Source: Hormiphora californensis (lineage: Eukaryota; Ctenophora; Tentaculata; Cydippida; Pleurobrachiidae). From it: a DNA stretch of 64,000 nt. A program made the translations under genes and the position numbers. The stretch is from contig CM035362.1 of NCBI GenBank assembly GCA_020137815.1, positions 4,688,008 to 4,752,007 of the forward strand, written 5' to 3'. The notes under the pieces were generated by a model. That model saw only the letters and a list, made by a program, of their open reading frames with translations, did not search any database and was not told the origin of the DNA. Within the stretch, counting starts at the first letter, position 1, and every line of letters begins with the position of its first letter. Positions 1 through 12,385 of this stretch are shown here, in pieces.

Positions 1-120
1 TTTATATTATTTCGATAATTCATTCGGATTCGGACTTGCCGCTTTTAGCTCGTTTTTCGAACGACTCCATGGCACCATATCTTAAATTTTGCCCGAAACA
101 GACAAACTCAAATATTCCAG

Positions 121-300
121 AGTGTGATTGTTTGTTAAACCCCCCGTGTTTTACAGAGTGTGATTGTTTGTGATGTCACAGTTGGGGACAGTGCCGTTAC
201 GACAAAGCAGAGTGAGATTATCATAGAGGAGGAACCTGCAGAGACCAAGCTAGAGAAGGAGGAAGAGAAGAAGAAGAGGGTGTGTTGCGTGATTTTGTAG
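121..300 (+). CDS. C-terminal exon of a CaaX-box protein (5' part lies outside the window)
   Basis: Bases 157-300 follow a ttttacag acceptor and are open in only one phase, ending at TAG 298-300 (47 residues). The peptide is acidic then basic (KLEKEEEKKKR) and ends CCVIL. The last four residues CVIL fit a CaaX prenylation box, and a terminal Leu usually favours geranylgeranylation, so the protein is probably membrane-tethered. The flanking polybasic stretch fits that. An upstream copy of the acceptor and the first bases of the exon sits at 119-138. Splicing there would read five residues and stop at TAA. The protein family is not recognisable from this exon, and the remaining exons are upstream of base 1. 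The phase and the CaaX call are inferred from this exon only. Confidence 0.55.
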
Positions 301-502
301 AATTTTATAGAAACTTTAGATAGGACTTATATTTTTTTCTGCCGAACAGAAATGCAGTGTGAGTTGTACAAAGGACGTATTAGAAAGATTAATTAATTCA
401 GTTGAATTGCTGGGACTAAACCAATTTGGTTCCAAAGAAAATAATTTTGGAACTATAGAGATTAACATCGTGTTATTAACATCGTGTTATTAACATCGTG
501 TT

Positions 503-549
503 ACTAATAGTGTTATTAATAGTTAGTAACTATTAATAACACTATTAGT
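503..549. repeat. 47-bp perfect palindrome
   Basis: Two 23-base arms, perfect reverse complements of each other, surround a single G. The arms are made of ACTAATAGTG and TTATTAATAGTTA. It could extrude as a cruciform. Confidence 0.9.
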
Positions 550-737
550 TACCTATAAGTAATCAATTCATATCCATATTTTTGTTATTTTTTGATACTT
601 GGATACTGTCATTTTCATTAAAGAGTTTTGCTATTTTATTTGAAGTACAAGTAAGTACTGTTTTATTCAGTCCGGCAAATATAGATACCCAAAAGTAAAA
701 TGGATACCCCAGGAAAAGTTCCCATAATAAGCTTCAT

Positions 738-994
738 TATGAGAGAGGGGGAGAGAGAGAGAGGGAGAGAGAGAGAGAGAGGAAGAGAGAGAGAGAGAGC
801 TATAGCGAGTAGAGCAGAGAGGATAGTCTCTCTCTCGCTAGCTCTATTCTTATAGCTCGTCTCTCTCTTCTCCTCTCTCTTCTCCGTCTCTCCTCTCTCT
901 ATCTCTCTTCCTCTCTCCTGCTCTGCTCTCTCCTCTCTCTCTCTCTCTTCTCTCTCTGATCTCTCTCTCCCTCATCTCTCTATCTCTCTATCTC

Positions 995-1030
<36 letters not shown>

Positions 1031-1085
1031 CTCTCCTCTCTCTCTCTCTCTCTCTCATCTCTCTCTCCTCTCTGCTCGTCTCCTC
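738..1085. repeat. GA/CT microsatellite mosaic
   Basis: Impure GA repeats (about 738-800) change abruptly to CT repeats (about 820-1085). This makes a large imperfect purine/pyrimidine inverted repeat. There is no coding content. Confidence 0.9.
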
Positions 1086-2123
1086 TCCATCTCTCTGCTT
1101 CTAGGGTCTGGGAACTTAACTACTACTACGCTCCTCCCTCTGAGTCGTTTCACACAAATTAGACCGTTATTGACGATCGAGAGAGAGATCGAGAGAGATC
1201 GAGGGAGAGTGTGCATGTGTGATAATAGAGAGGATAATTGGAATAGCCAACGGTGAAGGGACCAACTTACAAAAAGTATCCGACTTTCGGGGACGTCAGA
1301 TAATTGTCACCTACTAGCTACTATAGCTACTACCAATAGGAGGATGTTGCATAGGCCAGAATTCCAAATACCAAGAAATGGAGATATTATTAAAATGGAT
1401 AATATTAAAATGGAAGACCTACAAATTACACGATTAATTAATAGCAATATCTCACCATGGTGGCCATACACTATACTAGGAAGGCACTACTTAATATTAT
1501 AGTTTCTCAGTGAGACCACCTGTTGTTGTGTTTATATAGCTCTGAGAGCGATCCCTTTATCATTATCATGACCGAGAGGGGATTCAACCCCGGCCCTGAT
1601 CCCTTTGCAAGGGAAATCAGGGAGGGGTAGATTGCTTATTTTACCTCCCTGCACCCCCTGCCCATTGGTATAAAAAGAGGGTAGCTTACTAGTAATATAC
1701 CATTGGCTCATTATAGCATACCAATGGGGGGAGGGGTTAATTGCGATCTACGGAAGGATTTTCGATTAACCCATCGCATAGTTCGAAGTAATTGCGGTCT
1801 TGCTTCATATCCTCCAATGAATATTCCTTTGGCGATAGTAATGCTAGGGGCAGCATTACTATATGCAATGCTGCCCCTCCTTCAGAGAGATAGAGACTAG
1901 TAATAGAAAGATGGAAAGATAGAAAGATAAAGAGATCAGGGCGCAAGCACCAACTCAACCAACCCGGTGTGATTGTGATCGGTGCTTCGAAGAAATTGCT
2001 TCGAAGATCTCGGTGTGATCCCGCCCAAATAGAGAGATAGAAACAGATTTGGTTACGAAGTCACCCCTTTTATTGCATATCTGTGAGCCATAAAAGAGGG
2101 GTAATTTCATTATATAGCTCAAA

Positions 2124-2988
2124 GGGCAAAAAAAATGTCCCCCCTAGACTAGCATAGTTCCAGATATCGTAGAGCTCTAAAATTTTACACAGCTGTTCTA
2201 TGGGACAAATAAATAGGTTCCACAAAATTTCAGACTTTTAGCTCAAAGTTCATTTTTTTGATCGGAATGAACATTGCCATTCATTCCAAAAAAAATGATT
2301 ATTCGGTCCAGAAGTCAAGCATTTGTCTTTGGCTATCGATTTTCTTTCAGATGCGACCAAGAAAGGCCAAAACGGACAACCACAAGTCACACAGTGGTGA
2401 TGTTTCTGACTGTTAGTCAGGTCATGTGATCCCCACCGAATCGTGCAAGTTATTCAGAATTGCTAATCAGGCTTAGTGGTGGAGAATCACGTTTCACAGC
2501 CGCTAATGAGGGATGACGATGACGATTGGTCATGAGATCCGAAGCTCATTAACAAGTGGCCTCTTTACCCAAGTGCTCTCGAATCACATGTCGCTTTTTC
2601 GATACACATCCCTCATTAGCGACTGTGATACGTGATTCTTCCCCACTAAGCCTGATTAGCAATTCTCGATTCGGATGGGGATCACATGACCTGACTAACT
2701 GTCAGAAACATGACCACTGTGTGCATTGTGGTTGTCCGTTTTGGCTTTTCTTGGTCGCATTTGAAAGAAAATCGATAGCCAAAGACAATTGCCTGACTTC
2801 TGGACCGAATAATCATGTTTTTTTGGAATGAATGACAATGTTCATTCCGATCAAAAAAATGAACTTTGAGCTAAAAGTCTGAAATTTTGTGGAACCTATT
2901 TATTTGTCCCATAGAACAGCTGTGTAAAATTTTAGAGCTCTACGATATCTGGAACTATGCTAGTCTAGGGGGGACATTTTTTTTGCCC
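2124..2988. mobile_element. 865-bp fold-back element (long inverted-repeat MITE)
   Basis: The left arm (about 2124-2514) and the right arm (about 2606-2988) are near-identical reverse complements beginning GGGCAAAAAAAATGTCCCCC. They are separated by a spacer of roughly 90 bp. Differences between the arms are scattered substitutions and small indels. No transposase is present and no clear target-site duplication is visible. The open frame at 2556-2831 runs through the right arm and is not a gene. Confidence 0.85.
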
Positions 2989-3240
2989 AACACGTTACCA
3001 ACTCCGTACCAGCTACTTTAGACAGAAACCAGCCATGTACTTCGCCAATCTCAAGTTGAGTTCTCGGAAGTACGCAGGGTTTCTGTCTCAAGGCGAAAAG
3101 GTAAGGGAGAAGTTGTAAAGAGAATCATAAAAGGAGAAGGGAAGAAGGATAGAGAAGGGGGAGGAAGAGAGAGAGAGAGAGGAGAGAGAGAAGGGGAAAA
3201 AGGGGAAAGGGAAGGGGTTTTAGAGAGGAGAGGAACCTCC

Positions 3241-3327
3241 CCCCCGGGGGGGGGGGCGGGAGGGGGGGGGGGCCCAAAAAAAAAAAGGGGGGGGGGGGGG
3301 GGGGAAAAAAAAAGGGGGGGGGGGGGG
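3241..3327. other. Homopolymer block, probable consensus artefact
   Basis: Runs of 10 or more G alternate with A and C runs straight after a GA-rich tract. Genuine DNA with this structure is unlikely. The pattern matches poorly resolved purine-rich sequence. Confidence 0.6.
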
Positions 3328-3483
3328 TTTTTGAGAGATAGAGAGCTCAGAGTTAGTTAGTGCCCAACCCATTGTTTTCGTAATGCACGTCCAGTAGTTA
3401 CAGGACTGAGGACTGAGCTTTCATTATTTTCGTCATCGTTCAGTATAATCATTTGAGGTATAAACTCTTGCCAGTTCAGTATT

Positions 3484-4020
3484 ATATGAGGCATAAACTC
3501 TGGCCACTGGCGCGTTATTTCAGATAACTTTCTCCCAGCGCGCCGCTGGGAGAAGTTAGCTGGAGTTTATCCGCCGCTGGCGGATAAACTGGTTTAAATC
3601 ACGACGACGATCCCGAGGCGGAGCCGAGGGAGAGGCGGAGGGGTTTAAACCTATAACGTGCCAGTGGTCAGAGTTTATGGGTTATATACCCTGCTTTAGT
3701 TGTTTATTTCAAGTATTACACACCAACAAGAGAGAGAACACTAATCAAAACACACAAAGAGAACTGAGAAATAGTTAAAAACACGTCACAATTGAGTGTA
3801 CACTGTTTGGTAACAGTTACTAAGCAGTTGCTAAGGAAAGAGAGTGAAAGAAATAGCCTGATAAGGGGCATGTCACAAATAACACAGAGAAAGAGATAGT
3901 GAGACAAAAGGGGAGATAAAGAGAGAGTAATTGACGGAATGTGTCCTTTCTTTCTCTCCAATGTAGTGTGTAAGTGTTGCACATAGTGTTCCCTCTGTAT
4001 TTTAGTAAGAACTGATCATT
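3484..4020. repeat. Repeat B, copy 1 (537 bp)
   Basis: As far as I can read, it is identical base for base to 6995-7531. It contains nested hairpins, for example TCTCCCAGCG/CGCTGGGAGA and TTTATCCGCC/GGCGGATAAA. The same small open frames occur in both copies and are a consequence of the repeat, not evidence of genes. Confidence 0.9.
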
Positions 4021-4332
4021 CACTTCTTTCACTGCCAATTTTGTTTGCAACGGAAAGGGGGGCTCTCGCTATCCCTCTTGTAATATTTGATACTTTGAGT
4101 GAGAAGTGCATAAAAACTAGTATGAGAGAAAAGTGTGTGTGTGTATTTTGACCTGATGGACTGAAACCTGTATCCGGCTACCTGTTCAAGCACTGCAAAT
4201 GGATGGAAACACCTACTCAGCAATCAACCCTCGCAGCAAAACAGATAAACCTGACGTTTTTATTGTCAGTTACTGTCCCTGTGATTGTTCTAGATTATAT
4301 TATAGGTATGTCGCGACTTAGTAAGCTATTCT

Positions 4333-4733
4333 CAGTCAGTCAGTCAGTCAGCCAGTCAGTCAGGTAGTCAGTAAGACAGTCAGTCAGTCAGACAGTCAGT
4401 CAGTCAGTCAGTCAGTCAGTCAGTCAGTCAGTCAGTCAGTCAGTCAGTCAGTCAGTCAGTCAGTCAGTCAGTCAGTCAGTCAGTCAGTCAGTCAGTCAGT
4501 CAGTCAGTCAGTCAGTCAGTCAGTCAGTCAGTCAGTCAGTCAGTCAGTCAGTCAGTCAGTCAGTCAGTCAGTCAGTCAGTCAGTCAGTCAGTCAGTCAGT
4601 CAGTCAGTCAGTCAGTGAGTCAGTGAGTCAGTCAGTGAGTCAGTCAGTCAGTCAGTCAGTCAGTCAGTCAGTCAGTTGCAGTCAGTCTATCACTCAGTCA
4701 ATCACTCAGTCAATCACTCAGTCACGCAGTGTA
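4333..4733. repeat. (CAGT)n tetranucleotide satellite, about 400 bp
   Basis: Near-pure CAGT repeats with interruptions at both edges (CAGC, GTAAG, GTGAGT, and ATCACT units near 4688-4722). The pure core runs from about 4400 to 4610. Confidence 0.97.
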
Positions 4734-5715
4734 TTATGAATATGATCTCTTCATTTCTATTTCTTCTGTATAGTGTCATTAGGCACTTAGATTTTCATCC
4801 CTATAGTACTCTTTCCTAGTTAGCTTCCCCGTTTCACCCCGGCTTCATCGATCTTTTTATCAGTTTCTGAGAGGTGCGTGCTTCTATATGCTTCCCCTCG
4901 CCACGGCCACTATTTTTATTGTTTTTATTTCTAGGCTGGACCTCTCCTCAGTTCCCTCTGCCTCATTCCCTACTTTCATAGCAGGCGCCAGGCATGTTTC
5001 ATACCTTCCGCTTCATTCATGGATCGGGTCATTGGTTGCTTTTTCCTCATCTCTCCTTCCCGCCATTATTCCTTTCCGGTGTTCGCCCCCTAGGTGCCTG
5101 CTAGACTGCAAGATTGGCACGTGACCTTCGGTGTTTAATTTATAGAGAGGGTTTTGTTTATAAACATTTATGGGTCAGCGTGGGAAAGGGAGGTGCCTTT
5201 TTCATAGAGTAGGTAGTCGAGGGGTCTCGTTATAGATAGGATTGCATATTACAGTTATCACTGACCCGCTTACAATACTTTTTCAGGCAACCATATTCTA
5301 TCATTATGATAGTATCATATTTCAGGTGTCTACCACATCTCAGTAATACCTTTCTGTACATACGCAGGGCACAACTCCTGAGAGGAGAACCATTCATTGC
5401 TCATATCATATTCATTATGTGTTTTATGTGTTACAGCATTACTAACCTAGGCCCTAGACTCTGGCATTCGCAGGGCATCTCTCACATATATGAGAAAGGG
5501 GTAAGTTCATGCACCCACTCCGCAATTACATTCCCCAGGATACAACTGTCTATAGGCGGATAGACTAAAACAACCACCATCATTTACGCATTTTTAGGGT
5601 TCCGGAATCCGATTGTTTCTTCCCCTGCCCCTCTCTTCTTCTAAAGTCTTCTTCCGCATTCTTCTTGGATAATCCCTCTTTTCCTCCTGTTCTCTCCGCT
5701 CTATCTCTCTCTGCC

Positions 5716-5752
<37 letters not shown>

Positions 5753-6840
5753 CTCTCCTCTCCCCTTTTCATCTCCTCTCTCCCCCTTACTCTCTCTTTC
5801 CCCAGTCTCTCTCCTCATCTCTCTCCTCTCTTCTCCTCGCTCTTCCCCTCCTTCTCAATCTCAACACTTTATTCTCCCTCTTTTCCAATTCCACCGGGGA
5901 TTAGGTCAGGTGGCTTACTAGGGAAGTGCCACAGCCGTGGACGGCCGGCGGTGGTCGCCTCTCCAAAGTGGCACACCGCAAGTCAAATTTAGCAGCCCCT
6001 TACGCAGCTAAATGGTTACAAACACGCCACTCACAAGCCATACCGCCTTTTCTTCCGGTCACCCCTTCCCTAGAAATTAGTTACTGAACCACATTGCGCC
6101 TGGGGATTTCCGAGGGGGGGAGGGGGGTGGTATCATCAGACTAGGGGGGTTTGGCCCCCTTTGTTAAAAAAGGCCAGGGTGGGGATGGTAGCGCCCCAAA
6201 AGTGTTGGAATCCCCGAGTCGAGTCTCTCCTTCTCGCCCACCACCTTCTCTGCATCTATCCCCTCTCTACTCTCCTCTCTCTCCGCCTCTTTTCTCTCTT
6301 CCACCTCCCTTCTCTTTCTCCTCACTTTCCGCTAGGAATTGCGAAGGGCCCGCCGGGATATTCTTAGTATGCCATGGTTTGCGATGTATCCCTTCCCGCA
6401 CTATCCTTAATCTAATCCCCCCTCTCACTCCTCTCTCTCTCTCCTTTTTTTTATCTTACCCTTGAGCTAACATTTTCCGACCATGGGTCAAATGCACGTT
6501 TTAGCACACCGTTCACTCCCGTCTCACCCAACATATCGCTCTACCTTCCCGCTTCCCACCTCTTTTCCTTTCTCTATGTCTTCAATTTCTCCCAAAATTT
6601 ACCCTTTCTGCTTCCCCTTTCGGATTGGTCAAAAGCTTCGACCCGTTTTTTGTCTTTGTATCGGAAGTCCGAGGTCAATAAATCGCAGGTGATATCTGTC
6701 AAACCCACCCTCAATTTTATTAACTCGCTTACCCGCCTGACTGCCTTCGTATTTAAACCAAAAAAGGTTAAATTCCTGACATTACATATTGGTGGGGGTA
6801 CAATTTGAACCCCAAGGAAATAAAAAAAAAAAAAAAAAAA
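4734..6840. other. Non-coding stretch with CT satellites
   Basis: CT-rich tracts lie at about 5690-5870 and 6215-6320. Homopolymer-inflated C/G runs surround 6100-6200. An A19 run at about 6822-6840 directly precedes repeat A. No exon with plausible splice sites or family resemblance was found. Confidence 0.5.
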
Positions 6841-7676
6841 GAACTGATCATTTACACACACTTTGAATGTTACGTAGGAGTTAATAATAAATAACCTGCC
6901 AGTGGGAAATAATCTGCCGCTGGACTGGCTGTTTACTGAGAGCGCGCTAGTGAGACTTCTCGCCACTGGCGCATTATTTAAGTTAGCAGGGTATATATGA
7001 GGCATAAACTCTGGCCACTGGCGCGTTATTTCAGATAACTTTCTCCCAGCGCGCCGCTGGGAGAAGTTAGCTGGAGTTTATCCGCCGCTGGCGGATAAAC
7101 TGGTTTAAATCACGACGACGATCCCGAGGCGGAGCCGAGGGAGAGGCGGAGGGGTTTAAACCTATAACGTGCCAGTGGTCAGAGTTTATGGGTTATATAC
7201 CCTGCTTTAGTTGTTTATTTCAAGTATTACACACCAACAAGAGAGAGAACACTAATCAAAACACACAAAGAGAACTGAGAAATAGTTAAAAACACGTCAC
7301 AATTGAGTGTACACTGTTTGGTAACAGTTACTAAGCAGTTGCTAAGGAAAGAGAGTGAAAGAAATAGCCTGATAAGGGGCATGTCACAAATAACACAGAG
7401 AAAGAGATAGTGAGACAAAAGGGGAGATAAAGAGAGAGTAATTGACGGAATGTGTCCTTTCTTTCTCTCCAATGTAGTGTGTAAGTGTTGCACATAGTGT
7501 TCCCTCTGTATTTTAGTAAGAACTGATCATTTACACACACTTTGAATGTTACGTAGGAGTTAATAATAAATAACCTGCCAGTGGGAAATAATCTGCCGCT
7601 GGACTGGCTGTTTACTGAGAGCGCGCTAGTGGGACTTCTCGCCACTGGCGCATTATTTAAGTTAGCAGGGTATATA
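6841..7676. repeat. A-B-A composite repeat
   Basis: Unit A (157 bp) occurs at 6841-6997 and 7520-7676 with one mismatch seen (GTGAGAC versus GTGGGAC). Repeat B, copy 2, lies between at 6995-7531. The layout resembles a segment flanked by short direct terminal repeats, or a tandem duplication with a 679-bp period. No protein-coding content was recognised. Confidence 0.85.
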
Positions 7677-8469
7677 AGAGTAAAAGAGTTGCAATCACTT
7701 TCCCGAAGAATCCATCCTGCTCCTTTAAGTTTTACTCTTTGACGTCGTAGGTCCCTACCTGGCCCAAATTCGACAAAGTAGCAATAATGAGTTGCCTGTA
7801 TCTATCAATTCTCCATATACCGCCCTATCCCTAGATTGTCCAGACTGTCTCATACGGCTTGGTCTACTGCACGATTTACGAAAACCATCTTCCTGCATGT
7901 TTCTCTAATATCCCATATGTTCATCGTTTAATTGGTTCATTGTTGCTACAGCGAACATGTAATATATGCAATTCTCCAGAAATCCACCACTTAAACTGGC
8001 CTATATGGTTTGCAACGGTAATGAAGCCCAGTAATCAACAAGGAAAGGGAGAGAGAAAGGACGAAGCTATAACATCGTCCTCCAAAACGAGAGATTGGGA
8101 GATGTACAGTCGGAATGCTCGGTAAATCGGGGTCCGACTATATAACAGCGAGGGGGAGGATCAAGAGCTCTATTTGGTTCTCTGCGAAAAGGGAGGGGGA
8201 GATCGAGAGCTGATCCATTTGGTTCTTTTGACTTTTCTATCTCTGCGATTCTGCAGTAACTACTAGTTAACTAACTTATACTGATCATTATAGCTATAGA
8301 GTCTATCATTCTGTCAGACCAATGCTCTGATAGATTGGAAAGTCATAGACGATCTCTAGCTGATCATATTCTGTCTTGAATACCATGAAATACAGTTATG
8401 GACTTGTTTTTGGTATGTCCCGACAAGGACAGAGTACTCAACAAGGTCGAAACCCTGGAGTAGTATAGT

Positions 8470-8600
8470 ACAAAGTGAAACAAGCGGTTTCAGAGAACTA
8501 CACTTGTTTCACTACAAATTAATGCATATCATCAGGAACCTGATGATATGCATTAATTTGAAACAATTGTAGTTCTCTGAAACCGCTTGTTTCACTTTGT
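8470..8600. mobile_element. 131-bp hairpin MITE
   Basis: The ends are ACAAAGTGAAACAAGCGG and its reverse complement. The stem continues imperfectly to a centre near 8530 (ATCATCAGGAACCTGATGAT). No obvious target duplication. Confidence 0.75.
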
Positions 8601-11372
8601 GAAATACAGTTATATGTGAAATGAGAGTAAATTAATCTTGCAATATGTAGGAAGTTAGACTTGCAGCCCCCCCTCATTTGCATTGGTGAGCAGATCTTCC
8701 CAGTCTTCTTTACATCTCTCTGTCTCCCTGTCTAGCCCCATGTGCTCTCTATCTCGTTTCATATTCGTCTATCTTTATTTCCTTTTCTCTTTCTCTCTAT
8801 CGCCAACTATTTCTCTCCCTTCTCTATCTCCATGATCTTTCGGTATTCCCATTCTCTCTATTTCCCACCCCGTACATGTTTCATTCATTCCATTTGGCTC
8901 ACTCCCGAAGTTCCGTCTCTATCTTTCTTACTATCATTTACATCAATATACCCTATATTTTCTCTCCGACTCTCTGTCTCTCTCTCATGCCTAATTAAAC
9001 ACTAACCAGACGACAAAAGCCCCACAGCCCGAAGCCAATTAGGGCCATTGTTTAGCTCAAGCTCACCGAAAACTTCACACACAGTTCATAGGCACCGTGT
9101 CTATCTATTGGCGCTACATTCTGTAGCCGCATAGGATTTGTAACTCCGATTTTGTTTCCTAAGAATTCTGCCTTGGCTCCATGCCAGATTAGGCTTATAT
9201 ATAAGCCTAAACGATTTAATATATTACGTCGTTTAGATATCACCAAATGCGAATCTTTGACATGAAACTCTCGCTAACGGATTCGCTTTTTTCTACAAAT
9301 AAAAAGAAAACTTTATCTTAGATATAGATCTGCAACTTCCGGGATATTTCCTAGTCATAGTACGGGCTGTTAGTTTTATAAAGCGTTCAGTTTATTTAAT
9401 CGATCTGATAACTGAGTATAATCTGATACTTCATATTTTGAAATTATCTCTTTGATATTATTTCATCTTGTAATTTGAACACATGACCTTCTTGAGCGTG
9501 AGCATTTTTCTTCAGATATTTGTTATTCTGATTTTTAGTCCTTGATACTGATCAGTCACACCAGAAATTCCTCTGTCGACAGAGCTGGAATGTCTGGTGT
9601 GACCCAAGATTGAGTCGCCGGACACTGTGAACAATTCAAGATTCCTGTACAATCATCTTTCCAAGAATTGAGCTGTCTTCGGCCCGGTTCGAAGAGTCTC
9701 TACTAGTGTGAGCGAATCTTTCGAGGTTATTTCTTATTTGGCAACCAATTTCCTACACCTCCGTGTTACAATATGCTGGAAATTCTGGGCCAATATTCTT
9801 ACACCAATAATATTTCTCATTTTGTTTCATGATAGAAATTTTGGTATTTTCCGAGAAATTCCTAGAAATACCGAGAAAGAAATGCATTTGCTCCAGGCCA
9901 GAATTGCTTTGGCTGCGAGGATCGCGACGTTCCCAAAGAATCTCTTCATTGTTTTCACAATAATTTCAACACCAACTGCAAAATGAATCCCATAATAAAT
10001 AAATAGAGATGGTTACGAGTTATCTCGGATAGTTTAGTCACAACTTGAAAATACCTGAAACTAATTTTCTCTCGCTCACATGGTGCCGGCTTTTTCTCTT
10101 TTGTTTCTCTTTTTGACTCTATGTTTAGTAAAAATGCATATTGCATATTAAAAAAGCTTCCGGGCCGATAAGACATAAATAAATACCGCTAAATATAATT
10201 GCCAAACGAAGTTTAATCACTCTTTAATTTGGAATATATTATTCATGTTCTTTTATTTTTGCAGTTTTATCTTACACCACCCAATATCGTACATGAACCG
10301 CAGCCAATTCAGCTTTTATTACATTGTGAACTTATTTAAAACACTGTATAATTTCACCATGCTTTGCCAGTCTACGTCACATAGTACGTGAAAAACAAAA
10401 GAATTCTAATTAGAAGAAATGAGAAGTTATTCCTGCATGGAGTAATTATTCAAAGTATCTACGACTTTGGTCTATGGAAATTCTGCAGAATAACTGCGGT
10501 ACATGCGCATTTTAACCGGAAATGCAGTACGGAGTACCACTATGATTGGCTACATCCGCGTGACAAGACGCATTCTGAGTTTTAGATGCACTATTATATG
10601 TCTGGTTAATAAATCATTTAGCACATCTTTAATTTATATCTACAATCTACAAGTTTCAATTAGTCATCCCAAATTGTTCCTTTACTACACCCGTCTTTCC
10701 CCTCTAGAACTCCCTGCCAATCTTTGTAAGGCCTAGCAAATCCATACGCTGCAGACCTAGGCCATCTTGTCTGGTCTGATTCAGCTCTCATTCTCAGTAC
10801 GAGACCTCGATCAGACCAAACCTAGAATTATAGTAGTCTGTGTATGATCAGCAGACCAGACCTAGACAGTATTAACTAAGTCTTAGTGTCTCACACGACT
10901 TGTGTGTCGCTTGATATGAGAGAATCTCCAATCTCAGCAAGTATATGGCAGACATTATTAAAATAGTTAACATGTCTGCAATACCGATTTAGTAGACTGT
11001 GGACCGCGGGGATTTAAATTGGTTCATGAGAGCTATAAGCTATTGTAATACTTGTGCCTCAAAGTTGTGTAGCAATTGTACACTTGCAATGGTGTTGATC
11101 CAATTCAGTGTTTTTAATGTGAATTCACGTCCTGTAGGTTTTTATAATCTGCTATGTTTCCATACGCCTCTCCCTGATCTCTCCCTCTCTGATCTCACAC
11201 ACACATGACACACACACACTATCGTCTATCTCTCTCTCTCTTTCCCTCTCCCTACGCCCCACACAAGACCATTACAGATGTTGTGGCCCATCATGGTCCT
11301 ACAAGATACCCCAATCCTAACACGTCATGCCTGGCATTAGCGCAGGCGTGTGTCAGTGTTATAGTTGTACAT
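8601..11372. other. Non-coding stretch
   Basis: I see no supported gene. A small inverted repeat (GTCACACCAGA / TCTGGTGTGAC) lies near 9553-9602 and a short CT-rich tract near 11.2 kb. The open frames here are under 95 codons and have no recognisable composition. Confidence 0.45.
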
Positions 11373-11640
11373 ATATTGAAAGTTGCTCCTTTATAAATAC
11401 AGATATTGAAAGTTGCTCCTTTATAAAGACATACATTTAAAGTTGCTCATTTATAAAGACAAATATTGAAAGTTGCTCCTTTATAAAGACAGTCATTGAA
11501 AATTGCTCCTTTATAAAGGCAGTCATTGAAAATTGCTCCTTTATAAAGATAGATATTGAAAGTTGCTCCTTTATAAAGACAGTCATTGAAAATTGCTCCT
11601 TTATAAAGACAGATATTGAAAGTTGCTCCGTTATATGTAA
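11373..11640. repeat. 30-bp minisatellite, about 9 units
   Basis: Units are variants of TTGAAAGTTGCTCCTTTATA followed by AAGACAGAYA. The period of exactly 30 bp keeps frames open, so a decapeptide (FIKEQ-type) repeats on the minus strand. There is no start context, splice site or flanking exon to support a gene. Confidence 0.9.
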
Positions 11641-11769
11641 AGACAAATATACATATGTTGGGCAATTCATTTCTTCGATTATGAGTTTATCAATCAACGA
11701 ATGAAGCACAAGAAAGAGATGTTTTAGAATCTATATCAGTTGCTACGATCTCTATCCAGCCATGCTTTT

Positions 11770-11809
11770 ACTTCGTATTAATTATGTTATAACATAATTA
11801 ATACGAAGT
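11770..11809. repeat. 40-bp perfect palindrome
   Basis: 19-base arms (ACTTCGTATTAATTATGTT) surround AT. The arms are perfect complements. Confidence 0.9.
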
Positions 11810-12385
11810 TAGGTCACATGACCATGTTATATAAGCTATTTATTAATTGTTAGACCCCGTACTTCTCACTCGAGGAGGACCGATCCTCTATAATAATAAC
11901 TGTATTTGATTGGTGCCATGAACCTGACTGATCTCGTAGCGTTCTATTATATCATATGCTATGACAAAAGTAGAGTGACAAAAGTAGGGTGACAAAAGAG
12001 TTTCTGTGAAAGGAGGAATTCCAGACGAATACAAGATCTCTATCGAGTTCCTCAGGATCTTCCCATCTCTCTATCTTTATCATTATTAAGGATCTATAAC
12101 CCCTCTTTGTTATGAAACCCTGACCTCTATATTCATCTATAATTACCTTTTTTGTTTACTATTGTTTAATTGTGATTACCAAATGTATTGTGATCAAAGT
12201 AACGCATATAAAGATCACAGTAAGCCGCCACTATCGCAGCTTATAAATTTGGAAAAGGCTGCATCTTTATTTTTCCTCATCAAATCTTTTGCCTCTTGAA
12301 CTGGGGATTTTATTAGAAAAAAAGTAAAGTAAACAGTGTTTACTAAACACAGTCCCTCAGTGCAATAGCTAGAACTTCTACTTTC

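Larger units (their letters stand above)
301..2123. other. Intergenic stretch with one perfect palindrome and GA/CT satellite
   Basis: No gene is supported. The stretch contains the triplicated ATTAACATCGTGTT motif (about 462-500), the palindrome at 503-549, a GA then CT satellite mosaic at 738-1085, and short repeated TA-rich motifs at 1670-1730. The small open frames near 1.7-1.95 kb lack splice or composition support. Confidence 0.6.

Noticed and set aside
2556-2831. 91-codon frame in the fold-back element
   Set aside because: It crosses the spacer and right arm of an inverted repeat with no supporting features.
3716-4050. Apparent gene repeated at 7227-7645
   Set aside because: The repeated open frames are simply the identical 537-bp repeat; the peptide has no domain or codon pattern.
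7859-8125. 88-codon frame with clustered Cys residues
   Set aside because: It ends within a pogo-like MITE fragment (8107-8138), and the Cys spacing fits no zinc-binding family I know.
11373-11640. CRISPR-like array
   Set aside because: Units are head-to-tail with no unique spacers, in a eukaryotic intron-rich sequence. It is a minisatellite.
11770-11809. Resemblance of the palindrome arms to loxP (ACTTCGTAT)
   Set aside because: The match stops after about nine bases, there is no 8-bp asymmetric spacer, and the centre is fully palindromic. Chance similarity.
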